Shown here: positions 35,533-45,200 of the stretch, piece after piece | Layout of the letters: each line of letters begins with the position of its first letter | Position numbering within the stretch: position 1 is the stretch's first letter | NCBI GenBank assembly: GCA_010672585.1 | Contig: JAAHGF010000001.1 | Span: 372,001 to 436,000, forward strand | Direction of reading: 5' to 3' | DNA: 64,000 nt | Source of the DNA: Okeania sp. SIO1I7 | GTDB taxonomy: Bacteria; Cyanobacteriota; Cyanobacteriia; Cyanobacteriales; Microcoleaceae | Position numbers and translations under genes: made by a program | Notes under the pieces: model-generated | The model's database searches: none | What the model was told of the DNA's origin: nothing | Seen by the model: the letters and a program-made list of their open reading frames with translations, nothing else

Positions 35533-36654
35533 TTTACCATCTACAATTAAGCTTGTACCGACATTAGATACACAGGTCAACCAATTATTTACACCATGGT
35601 CTATTCCTAATACATTTTCTTGATTTAATAGAGGTTTAACTACTATTTCTTTTTCATAGACAAATTCCCAATAAAAATATCTGTTCCTCGGTAATATTCT
35701 CAGTTCTTTAAGAGAAGCAAAATTGAGATTACTCGGCATAGGAATATAAAAGCAATCTAGACCAAACCAGCGCTTACAAGTATTACCTAGTGGTACTCTA
35801 AGAAGATTATCTTTAAGTTTTAATGCTTGCTTGGGGTAACTAACTGTAGCCATTCCCCCTTTTTTTCTATAGTTAGGAATCCTTGGTCTGTTTGTGATTT
35901 TACCTTTATTATAGGCTTTTATTAAACCATAATAAGACCTAAATGATTCAGCTACAGTTCTCAATATTTGTTGTGCTGCTTGTGAATGTAAAACTTTGTA
36001 ATGATAGTTCTTTTTGTAGACCTTTTCCAAGTCATACTTGCTAATGCCTTTTTGAGACTTAAAATATAGTTGCCTAGCATAATATATTCCCATGTTAGTG
36101 AGCTTGTGAGACTGTTCACATAAGAATGTTAAGATAGCAATTAATTCAGGATTTTTACCTACTAAAACTTGCTGACAACAGTACATTTGAAACGGGAAGA
36201 CCGAAAAGTTACTGTGGCTCATAGTAACAGAGGGCAACTAAAGTTGTCTAGTCCAAACGAATCCCTTGTTTTAATCCCCCCGGTTCAAACCTATCCCTTA
36301 TAAGGAACTCCTGAAACCTTAATGGGAGGGTGGGGAGGATGGGGAGGTGTGGGGAGTGTGGGGAGTAAGAATCTTCAAAAAAACGTATTTTTCAATACTC
36401 TTTTCTGAGGAAAAAGTCTCTCAGACGACTCACATATAACTTCTCACTTTTGTCAAGTTTTATGTTAAGAAATATGTTGATAAAGCATAGGGTTCGAACA
36501 TGGGGAGCTTCAACGTTGCTTTTCGGTAAAATAAAATACATCGGATTAAAATCCGACTCCTCGCCTTTCATCCATCGCTTAAAAGACGATGGCTTTCATG
36601 CTCCCGTGTTATTTAGGTAAGTAGTTAGTAGTTGTTAGGACTGAGAATGGGATT

Positions 36655-36858
36655 GGTGAGGTGAGAATTACCACCTACCCCCCATTGACACTGTGGGTGA
36701 CGGTGGTGTATTTAACCAATAAGAAAAAAATCAAGCTTAGGTTTAGTATAGAATCCGGTTATATATTATATATATTGATAGTTCTATAATTACTTCAATC
36801 TCCCCTACTCCCTACTCCCTACTCCCCTACTCCCCTACTCCCTACTCCCTGCTAATAT
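36655..36858. repeat. spacer with a diverged GACGGTGG repeat and GGAGTAGGG-like runs
   Basis: CCCCATTGACACTGTGGGTG, ACGGTGGTGTATTTAACC and AATAAGAAAAA echo 3670-3725. CTACTCCCTACTCCCTACTC runs follow up to the stop of the FtsL-like gene. Confidence 0.45.
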
Positions 36859-37434
36859 TTAATATCCCACTGGTGTTTTGAGGAGATATTTATTACCAGA
36901 AGTAGATTCGAGATAAGGTTTAGGGGGATTAGGAGCAGGACGTGGAGGTGCCGGGTCTAAAAATATCCGCTTTACAGAATTTGGTGAAACTAAACCAGTA
37001 TCAGAAGTTGAAGCTTGTTCCGCTATTTGATTTTTCAATAATTCATTAGCCACACTTATCTGTTGTTCTTTTTGCCTAAGCTTTTGTAATTGTTGATATT
37101 CTGTCGTCCATTTCGACTGACCATAAATTGTCCAGCCATAAATTGCCACACTGGTACTTGCTAATAATACTGTGACCATGGATGAAGTTAGTTGTGTCGC
37201 CATCAAGGATTTTAACCAGAGTGGTTTGGACTTAGGTAAGGATATGACTTGAGCCAAATTCTGTTCTTGAATTGTTTGTGAATCCCTAGTATTTTCTGAA
37301 GTATAGTTATCATCAGATAAATTTTTTTCAAATGTTAGTTTTTGTCGGCGAGCTGATTTTTTTGAGACGACGGACAAATTCGTTTTTGGGGATTGATTTT
37401 TTGGGGCCAAAAATGTACTTCTAACTGCAACCAT
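36859..37434 (-). CDS. FtsL-like bitopic membrane protein
   Basis: 191 aa. A basic and acidic cytoplasmic N terminus (about 1-85) is followed by one membrane helix (about 87-107, VTVLLASTSVAIYGWTIYG) and a short coiled coil (about 112-142, EYQQLQKLRQKEQQISVANE). A Pro-rich tail ends the protein (DPAPPRPAPNPPKPYLES). This topology and the place upstream of ftsI on the same strand fit the division protein FtsL, which is poorly conserved in sequence. I therefore call it FtsL-like without a symbol. In this genome a tnpB element separates it from ftsI. Confidence 0.6.
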   Translation of the reverse strand: MVAVRSTFLAPKNQSPKTNLSVVSKKSARRQKLTFEKNLSDDNYTSENTRDSQTIQEQNLAQVISLPKSKPLWLKSLMATQLTSSMVTVLLASTSVAIYGWTIYGQSKWTTEYQQLQKLRQKEQQISVANELLKNQIAEQASTSDTGLVSPNSVKRIFLDPAPPRPAPNPPKPYLESTSGNKYLLKTPVGY

Positions 37435-38448
37435 ATAATTTACCTATACTGACATCTAATTTTATAAGACTCAAAATACAACAGTATCTAATCTTGAGTA
37501 TATGTTTTAATTTCCCATTCAAATTTTAATTGAAATTTTTTATATCTATCAACTTCTAACTATTTGATTGATAGTTTTAGTTGTATTTCTTACCTTGACA
37601 ATTGTTGTAAAAAATTACATATTATATCAGATAACTTGAATTATATATAAAAATCTTTGAAGCTAAAACTCTTAAATAGCTATGTTAATATAATAGTTTA
37701 GTTATTGTTTAAGAGAGCGTAATTTATTTTGGATTGACATACAACATTTAGTAGTACAAATTAATATTAATCTTAGTTAAGATTTTCCCAATTGTAATTA
37801 AACTGCAAAATATCTATGCTGATTTAGATACAATTTTCCATCAAATTTAATTTTTTAATAGCCGATCGCATTTGTCATAAAATCCTTTTAAATGTGCCAA
37901 TAGTTACGGATTAAATGGACAAAAATTTTATTTAAAGGAAGAAGATATAGATAAATAAAGACAAAGCACATAGAGGTATGAGGTATATATAAAATAGAAT
38001 TATATAAACTCCTTTTAGGCATTATTTTCTACTGAGTTTCGAGAGAAAAACTTCACCATTAGGTACGTTTTGCTGAGACTAAAGCTACCCCTTTTGGAAA
38101 TGCTACCTCTTAGATGAAATCTCACACATTTATGCTACATCTTCTTGAGAGTAGTAGGGACGTTGCATACAAAGTCAGTACTGATTAAGTAAATAACGAA
38201 TTTGTATTCATAATTTGTATACTTAGTATTAATTGTGTAAAACAAAAAACCTCCTTTTATAACTATTGAGGGTGTCAGAAGCACCTCTCATGGTAAAAAG
38301 GTGAAAGTTGAATTATTGTTTAACCCTTAGACATTAGCTGTGTACGCCCAATATTTGGAGAATCTCTGCTAATCAAGCATTAATTAGCATATCTTTCCCC
38401 ATCCTGGAGCACTCCTAATTAATTGTTAACAAAATTATATTGACAAAC
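37435..38448. other. 1-kb spacer upstream of glgB, no gene
   Basis: AT-rich, contains GTAGGGACGTTGCATACAAAG (38155 repeat) and a CTCCTTTTATAACTATTGAGG stretch. It may hold promoters for both divergent genes. No RNA structure recognised by eye. Confidence 0.4.
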
Positions 38449-40776
38449 ATGACAATTTCTGTAGACCAAGTTAACCAAATAGTTTGGAACCATCACCAGG
38501 ACCCCTTCCAAGTCCTCGGTGCCCATCAGATAGAACAAGATGGCAAAACTGTGACAGTAATCCGAGCTTACCAACCAAATGCCGAAGCTGTCTCAGTCAT
38601 CTCACCGATAGACCGCCAAGAATACCCAATGCAGTCAGTCCATAATCCACATTTCTTTGAATGTGTCATTGACACCCCGGAACTGGCCAACTATCAACTC
38701 AAAATCAAAGAAGGAGAACACGAACGAGTCATCTATGACCCCTACGCTTTCCCCTCTCCAAAACTCACGGACTTTGACCTCCAACTATTTGGAGAAGGAA
38801 ACCATCACCGCATCTATGAAAAACTAGGGGCGCATATCACCGAAATTAACGGAGTCAAAGGAGTCTACTTTGCTGTTTGGGCACCCAATGCTCGTAATGT
38901 TTCAATTTTAGGAGACTTCAACCATTGGGATGGTCGTAAACACCAAATGCGGAAAGGACACACAGGGGTTTGGGACCTATTCATTCCTGATATTGGCCCT
39001 GGAGAACACTATAAGTATGAGGTCAAAAACTGGGAAGGACATATCTACGAAAAAAGTGACCCTTATGGATATCAACAGGAAGTAAGGCCCAAAACAGCTT
39101 CCATTGTTGTTGACCTAGACTCATATACTTGGAATGACCAAGAATGGATGGAGAAACGTCGCCATACTGACCCTCTCACTCAACCTATTTCTGTCTATGA
39201 ATGCCACCTTGGTTCCTGGATTCATGCTGCTTCTGCCGAACCTGCTAAACTACCTAATGGTGAAACTGAGCCTGTAGTTCAAGTCTCAGAACTCAGACCA
39301 GATGCTCGTTTTCTTACCTATCGAGAATTAGCAGACCGTCTAGTTTCCTATGTTAAAGATTTAGGCTATACCCATATTGAAATGTTGCCTGTAGCAGAAC
39401 ATCCTTTTGATGGTTCTTGGGGTTATCAGGTGACAGGATTTTTTGCCCCTACCTCTCGCTACGGTAATGCTGAAGACTTCATGTATTTTGTGGACAAATG
39501 TCATGAAAATGATATTGGCGTAATTGTAGACTGGGTACCGGGACATTTTCCTAAAGATGGACATGGTTTAGCTTTCTTTGATGGGACTCACCTCTATGAA
39601 CATCCAGACCCCCGCAAAGGCGAACACAAACAATGGGGTACTTTAGTATTTGACTATGGTCGTAATGAAGTTCGTAACTTCCTAGTTTCAAATGCACTTT
39701 TCTGGTTTGAAAAGTATCACATTGATGGTTTTAGGGTAGATGCGGTTGCTTCTATGGTCTACCACAACTATATGAGACCTGATGGTGAATGGGTTGCTAA
39801 CCAATACGGAGGTGTGGAATATATCGAAGCTGCTGATTTCCTCCGTCAGGTTAATCATTTGATTTTTGGTTACTATCCTGGTACTCTCTGCATTGCAGAA
39901 GAATCTACTGCCTGGCCAATGGTAACTTGGCCTACTTATGTTGGTGGTTTGGGCTTCAACCTCAAGTGGAACATGGGTTGGATGCACGATATGCTCGACT
40001 ATTTTGAAATGGACCCTTGGTTCCGACAGTTCCACCAGAATAATGTTACTTTCAGTATTTGGTATCACCACAGTGAGAACTATATGTTGGCTTTGTCTCA
40101 CGATGAGGTTGTACATTGTAAGAGTAATATGTTGGGTAAGATGCCTGGAGATGATTGGCAGAAGTTTGCTAATGTTCGGGCGTTGTTTGCTTATATGTTT
40201 ACCCACCCTGGTAAGAAAACTATGTTTATGGGGATGGAGTTTCCTCAATGGGGTGAATGGGATGTTTGGGGCGATTTAGAATGGCATTTGCTCCAACATG
40301 ATGCTCACCAAGGAATGAAGCGATTTTTCCGGGATGTGAATCACCTCTATCGTTCTCAACCTGCTTTGTATGAACAAGATTGTACTGAGGAAGGTTTCCA
40401 GTGGATAGATTGTAGTGATAATAATCATAGTGTGGTGTCGTTTATTCGTCGCGCTAAAGATGGGAATGAATTTGTGGTAGCAGTTTGCAATTTTACTCCT
40501 CAACCTCATAGTCATTATCGTATCGGTGTACCTGAACCAGGGTTCTATACTGAAATATTTAATAGTGATGCTGGTAATTATGGTGGCAGCAATATGGGTA
40601 ATTTGGGTGGTAAGTGGACTGATGATTGGTACTTCCATAATTATCAACAGTCTTTAGATTTATGTTTGCCTCCTTTGGGTATTTTGGTGTTGAAGTTAGA
40701 CAAGGAGAAAACGTTAGCAGTGATGGAGCAGTCTCAGGAGACAGAAACTGAAGCTGAAACTGCTTCTGAAAGTTAA
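38449..40776 (+). CDS. glgB: 1,4-alpha-glucan branching enzyme
   Basis: 775 aa from the ATG at 38449; an upstream in-frame TTG at 38440 would add MTN. Two N-terminal CBM48-type domains (about 1-210) precede a GH13 barrel. The nucleophile Asp is in GFRVDAVASM (about 429-431), the acid Glu in IAEESTAWP (about 485) and the stabilising Asp in ALSHDEVVH (about 551). The enzyme cuts alpha-1,4 chains and rejoins them as alpha-1,6 branches in glycogen. The C-terminal tail (SQETETEAETASES) is acidic and dispensable-looking. Codon use is richer in GC than the spacers. No other glycogen gene nearby. Confidence 0.96.
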   Translation: MTISVDQVNQIVWNHHQDPFQVLGAHQIEQDGKTVTVIRAYQPNAEAVSVISPIDRQEYPMQSVHNPHFFECVIDTPELANYQLKIKEGEHERVIYDPYAFPSPKLTDFDLQLFGEGNHHRIYEKLGAHITEINGVKGVYFAVWAPNARNVSILGDFNHWDGRKHQMRKGHTGVWDLFIPDIGPGEHYKYEVKNWEGHIYEKSDPYGYQQEVRPKTASIVVDLDSYTWNDQEWMEKRRHTDPLTQPISVYECHLGSWIHAASAEPAKLPNGETEPVVQVSELRPDARFLTYRELADRLVSYVKDLGYTHIEMLPVAEHPFDGSWGYQVTGFFAPTSRYGNAEDFMYFVDKCHENDIGVIVDWVPGHFPKDGHGLAFFDGTHLYEHPDPRKGEHKQWGTLVFDYGRNEVRNFLVSNALFWFEKYHIDGFRVDAVASMVYHNYMRPDGEWVANQYGGVEYIEAADFLRQVNHLIFGYYPGTLCIAEESTAWPMVTWPTYVGGLGFNLKWNMGWMHDMLDYFEMDPWFRQFHQNNVTFSIWYHHSENYMLALSHDEVVHCKSNMLGKMPGDDWQKFANVRALFAYMFTHPGKKTMFMGMEFPQWGEWDVWGDLEWHLLQHDAHQGMKRFFRDVNHLYRSQPALYEQDCTEEGFQWIDCSDNNHSVVSFIRRAKDGNEFVVAVCNFTPQPHSHYRIGVPEPGFYTEIFNSDAGNYGGSNMGNLGGKWTDDWYFHNYQQSLDLCLPPLGILVLKLDKEKTLAVMEQSQETETEAETASES

Positions 40777-40899
40777 TGACTAAGATTAATTAAGGCAAAA
40801 TTGAAAAGGTTGGTGGTTAGAATTTTGATCAAACTACCAACCTTTGTTGATATAGGTGTGTCATATAGTATCCGGATAATTAGTTATTGTTATGATGAG

Positions 40900-41040
40900 A
40901 GGAGTCATTCAATAATTAATAATTAATAATTAATAATTAATAATTACCTCTCAAAAGAAAACGGAATTGATCGAGTAATAATGAAAATTTTTTCTTGTTT
41001 CTCTTTTAAAGGAGAGGCTTTAAAGCTTAATTATTCGGTA
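40900..41040. repeat. CTCTCCTT-type dispersed repeat
   Basis: TAATTAATAATTACCTCTCAAAAG, GAATTGATCGAGTAATAATG and TTTAAAGGAGAGGCTTTAAAGC before TTAATTATTCGGTAA. Confidence 0.65.
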
Positions 41041-41107
41041 AGAAGAAAGGATGAGAGTTGGAATTATCTGTGGATATTCCGGTATATGTTTCCATTGAAT
41101 GGAAGTA

Positions 41108-41233
41108 GTAGCTCGTCTAGCTTGAAAATGTGGGTAAATTTTAGAAAATATAGACCTCTCCCCCCTTTCCAAGGGGGGTTGGGGGGGATTCGGAGGGTTA
41201 ATTTTACCCACAATTTTAGCCTAGACGCGCTAG
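41108..41233. repeat. imperfect 126-bp inverted-repeat element
   Basis: The left arm TAGCTCGTCTAGCTTGAAAA and GTGGGTAAATTTTA is matched by the right arm AATTTTACCCACAATTTTAGC and CTAGACGCGCTA in inverted orientation. The centre is CCCCCCTTTCCAAGGGGGG. MITE-like, single copy in this window. Confidence 0.6.
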
Positions 41234-41365
41234 TAGAAAGGGCGATAACTGTATAACCGGATTTTATATCAGGGAAGAAGATGATTGAGAGAATGATGAG
41301 GTCTCTATTCGCACTATTTTTCTATAGCTTATAATATTACTAAACTTTCCCTAACTAAAAATAAT

Positions 41366-42205
41366 ATGACAGAAGAGAATATGCTGGGTTTATCATCAGT
41401 ATTTCAGTGTGAAAATTCTCATCCCAGAGGTGATATTGTTTTTGTTCATGGTTTAGCTGGCCATCCCTGGAGTACATGGCATCCTCAAGGCAAAAGAGAT
41501 AATCAAGATTTGGACTTTTGGCCTTTTTGGTTAGGGGAAGAGTTACAAGCAAATGTCTGGACTTTTGGATATGATGCTCCTCGCTTTGGATATTTTGGTC
41601 AGGGAATGCCCCGTTTTGATTTAGCAAGTAATCTACTGGAATATCTGGCAGTTAATGATATAGGCGATCGCCCCCTGATATTTGTGACTCATAATATGGG
41701 TGGTCTGGTTGTTAAAGACGTAATTCGTACAGCTCAAAATTTTGATGATAAAAAAGCTATTATCGAACAGACTCAAGGGATTGTATTTTTATCTACTCCT
41801 CATCAAGGTTCACACTTGGCTAACTTAATTGATAATATTAATGTTTTGACGAAAGCTACAGTAAATGTTCAGGAATTAAAACCGCACGCACCTCAGTTAC
41901 GTCAACTTAACGAGTGGTATCGACAAAATGTTGATAACTTAGGAATTAAAACTCAGGTATTCTATGAAACTAAACCGATGAGAGGGGTTTTGGTTGTGGA
42001 TGAGGATAGCGCTAACCCAGGAATTAAGGATGTTAAACCTGTTGCTATTCCAGCAGACCACAATTCTATTGCTAAACTTGGAAAAAATGATTTGGTTTAT
42101 CTTTCTGTAAAAAAATTTGTGAAAAAATGTTTTCCAACTCTAGTTACAACAGAACAGTTAGAATTGACTTATTCCAAGCACCACCTCTACCAAGATACTA
42201 TGTAG
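41366..42205 (+). CDS. alpha/beta hydrolase domain with Asn in place of the nucleophile Ser
   Basis: 279 aa. Matches the PGAP1/SERAC1/DUF676-like lipase-esterase group: oxyanion-hole block FVHGLAGHPWSTW (about 31-43), nucleophile elbow VTHNMGGLVVKD (107-118), FLSTPHQGSHLANL (about 134-147) and the catalytic His in PADHNS (about 232). In the family the elbow reads H-S-M/L-G-G. Here codon 110 is AAT (Asn), one base from AGT (Ser), so hydrolytic activity is doubtful. The last 79 bases overlap the NB-ARC gene in the -1 frame. Probably the effector-like N-terminal module of one STAND system, made either as a separate protein or as a frameshift fusion. Confidence 0.85.
   Translation: MTEENMLGLSSVFQCENSHPRGDIVFVHGLAGHPWSTWHPQGKRDNQDLDFWPFWLGEELQANVWTFGYDAPRFGYFGQGMPRFDLASNLLEYLAVNDIGDRPLIFVTHNMGGLVVKDVIRTAQNFDDKKAIIEQTQGIVFLSTPHQGSHLANLIDNINVLTKATVNVQELKPHAPQLRQLNEWYRQNVDNLGIKTQVFYETKPMRGVLVVDEDSANPGIKDVKPVAIPADHNSIAKLGKNDLVYLSVKKFVKKCFPTLVTTEQLELTYSKHHLYQDTM
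42106..42130 (+). promoter_or_regulatory. candidate -1 frameshift site between hydrolase and NB-ARC frames
   Basis: In the hydrolase frame the codons read gta-aaa-aaa-ttt, giving the heptamer A-AAA-AAA, then gtg-aaa-aaa-tgt. A -1 slip at either run enters the NB-ARC frame, which has been open since the TGA at 42088-42090. This could be programmed slippage (ribosome or polymerase) or a recent mutation. No clear stimulatory stem was identified. Confidence 0.4.
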
Positions 42206-45200
42206 ACCGCCCCGAATACAGCGACAATTTAAAAGCTAACCTACTGAAAAATTCATCGGATACCCAAGCTATTGTGGTGACAGCTATCCACGGTTTGGGT
42301 GCTGTGGGTAAGTCTACTCTGGCCACAGCTTTAGCTTATGATAAAGATGTACAATCTCGTTTTTCTGATGGTATTCTCTGGGTGACATTAGGTCAAGAGC
42401 CTAATATTTTACCGATGCTGAGTGGTTGGGTACAAGCATTGGGTGATTATAATTTCAAACCTACAAGTGTGGAGGCCACTGCTAATCATTTGCGGACTTT
42501 GCTTTACGATAAGGCTGTGCTGTTAGTAGTTGATGATGCTTGGAGTCCAGACCATGCCAAAATATTTAATTTGGGTGGCCCGCGCTGTCAGGTTTTGGTG
42601 ACTACTAGGGAAAAGGCGATCGCTGATGTTTTAGGAGCTGAGACTTATAGTCTGGATGTGATGACTTTATCCCAGTCAATGGAACTTCTCAGTCAAAAGT
42701 TAGGGCGTGAAATTACGGTAGAGGAAGCAACACAGGCAGAGACTTTGGTTAAAGAACTGGGATATTTGCCTTTAGCTTTGGAGTTGGCAGCGGCTCAAGT
42801 TGGGGATGGTATATCTTGGGGAGAGTTGTTAGAGGATATTCAAGGAGAAATTGTTGAATTAAAAACATTGGATAGAGAAGGTGCAGAGGATGTTACTGAT
42901 GAGGCTAGTTTAAAACGGTTGAGTTTGACTGCTTCCTTGAATTTGAGTATTAAGCAACTGCCAGAAGAAACCAGGGAGAATTTTATTTGGTTAGGAATAT
43001 TGCCGGAGGATGTAAATATTACTCAGGAGATGACGGCTGTACTTTGGGAGTTGGATGAACAGGATGCAAGAGATAAGTTGGCTTATTTGCGGAGTAAAGC
43101 CTTGTTGTTAGATGGTGTAGTTTTGGCTGATGACAAACCTACTTATCGTTTACATGACTTATTTCACGATCTAGCACGTTATTTGTTGACTGCACCAATA
43201 GAAGAAGGTAGTTTGTCGGGATTGGGTATTGGTTTAACTGAAGCTCACGGAATATTTTTGGAGAAATACAGAAGGTTAACAGATAATAATCTTTGGCATA
43301 CTTTACCTAATGATGGTTATATTCATCAGTATCTAGTCTGGCATTTGGAAAAGGCAGGGAAAATAGAAGAAATTCATGGTTTATTGGCAGAGGAGTCCAA
43401 AAGCGAGGCTAATGGTTGGTATGAAACGTGCGAACGTTTGGGGAAAACAGAGATTTTTATTACTGATGTAGCTCGTGCTTGGGAGTTAGCGGAGGTTGAA
43501 TGGGATGAAGATAGGTTGCCTGAAGTTATTGGTAGGCAGTGTCGTTATGCTTTGATAACTTCTTCTATTAATAGTTTGCCAACAAATTTACCAGTAGGTT
43601 TGTTGGTGGCTTTGGTTAAAAACAATGTCTGGACTCCAGAGAAGGGATTAGCTTACACATTACAAAAGCCTGCAAGGGATAAAGTAGACTCTCTGGCAAA
43701 ATTAGTTGATTATTTACCAGACAACTTAAAAAAACTAGCCCTTTCACAAGCACTGGCTGCTGCTCGACAGATTTGGGATGAGAAATATCGCGCCCAAGTT
43801 CTCAGTGCTTTAGCTGAGAAATTACCAAAATTATTACCAGAAGCTCTGGCTGCTGCTCGACAGATTCAGTCTGAGTGGTTTCGCGCCCAAGTTCTCAGTG
43901 CTTTAGCTGAGAAATTGACACCAGAATTATTACCAGAAGCTCTGGCTGCTGCTCGACAGATTCAGTCTGAGGGATATCGCGCCCAAGTTCTCAGTGCTTT
44001 AGCTGAGAAATTACCAAAATTATTACCAGAAGCTCTGGCTGCTGCTCGACAGATTCAGTCTGAGTGGTTTCGCGCCCAAGTTCTTAGTGCCTTGGCTGAT
44101 AAATTACCAGAATTATTACCAGAAGCTCTGGCTGCTGCTCGACAGATTCGGTCTAACAGAGAGCTTGCCAAAATTATCATTGCCTTGGCTGAGAAATTGA
44201 CACCAGAATTATTACCAGAAGCTCTGGCTGCTGCTCAACAAATTCGGGAGGAGGAATATCGCGCCAGAGCACTGATAACTCTGGCTGAGAAATTGACACC
44301 AGAATTATTACCAGAATTTCTGGCTGCTGCTCAACTGTTTCAGTTTGAGGGACGTCGCGCCCAAGTTCTCAGTGCTTTGGCTGATAAATTGACACCAGAA
44401 TTATTACCAGAATTTCTGGCTACAGCTCAACAGACTCAGGATGAGGGATGTCACGCCCAAGTTCTCAGTGCTTTGGCTGAGAAATTGACACCAGAATTAT
44501 TACCAGAAGTTCTGGCTGCAGCTCGACAGATTCGGTATCACAGAAAGCGCGCCGAAGTTCTCATTGCCTTGGCTGAGAAATTACCAGAAATATTACCAGA
44601 AGCAGTGACTGTAGCTCGACAGATTCAGTATGAGGTAGATCGCGCCGAAGTTTTCAGTGCTTTGGCTGAGAAATTACCAGAATTATTACCAGAATTTCTG
44701 GCTGCAGCTCGACAGATTCAGGCTGAGGTATATCGCGCCGAAGTTTTCAGTGCTTTGGCTGAGAAATTACCAGAAATATTACCAGAAGCAGTGGCTGCAG
44801 CTCAACAGATTCAGTCTGAGAAATATCGCGCCGAAGTTCTCAGTGCTTTGGCTGAGAAATTACCAGAAATATTACCAGAAGCAGTGGCTGCAGCTCGACA
44901 AATTCAGGATGAGGGAGAGCGTGCCAAAGTTTTTGAAGCCTTAGCTCAGAAATTAACACCAGAAATATTACCAGAAGTTCTGGCTGCAGCTCGACAGATT
45001 CAGAATGAGGGAGAGCGTGCCAAAGTTTTCAGTGCTTTGGCTAATAAATTGACACCAGAATTATTACCAGAATTTCTGGCTACAGCTCAACAGATTCGGG
45101 ATGAGGGAGAGCGTACCAGAATTCTCAGTGCTTTGGCGGATAAATTGACACCAGAATTATTACCAGAAGTTCTGGCTGCAGCTCGACAGATTCAGTCTGA

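Larger units (their letters stand above)
34812..36222 (-). pseudogene. tnpB: tnpB (RuvC-type, IS200/IS605 OrfB) broken by a 52-bp insertion
   Basis: From ATG at 36222 (MSHSNFSVFPFQMY) the frame runs to KRIKR, then into foreign sequence and a stop at 35008. The correct frame resumes as GLYRTGNNWCINADCNGAANI to the stop at 34812. RuvC-I (VLGIDHGVNNWL), the Glu block FIESEESYTSIASFLDGD and the final Asp in NADCNGAAN are all present if the insertion is ignored. TnpB is an RNA-guided nuclease acting for transposon retention. A second insert at 35488-35532 adds 15 residues in frame. As it stands the protein lacks its last RuvC motif and is probably dead. Confidence 0.88.
34740..36625 (-). mobile_element. 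IS200/IS605-type element carrying tnpB only
   Basis: The right-end-like hairpin CCCC-GCAGCTGTTGCCGA-GGGG (about 34779-34800) is followed by GATTCTAAG, as at 16941. tnpB is at 34812-36222. The other end lies near 36400-36625, by its match with the tnpB-less remnant around 24720-24900. No tnpA for a Y1 or serine recombinase is present, so the element could move only with help. The exact ends are not established. Confidence 0.6.

Noticed and set aside
34740-36625. the tnpB element as an autonomous IS605
   Set aside because: No tnpA gene is present in or beside it, and tnpB itself is broken.
39688-40647. long antisense frames under glgB
   Set aside because: They mirror the strongly conserved branching-enzyme frame and have no recognisable protein features.
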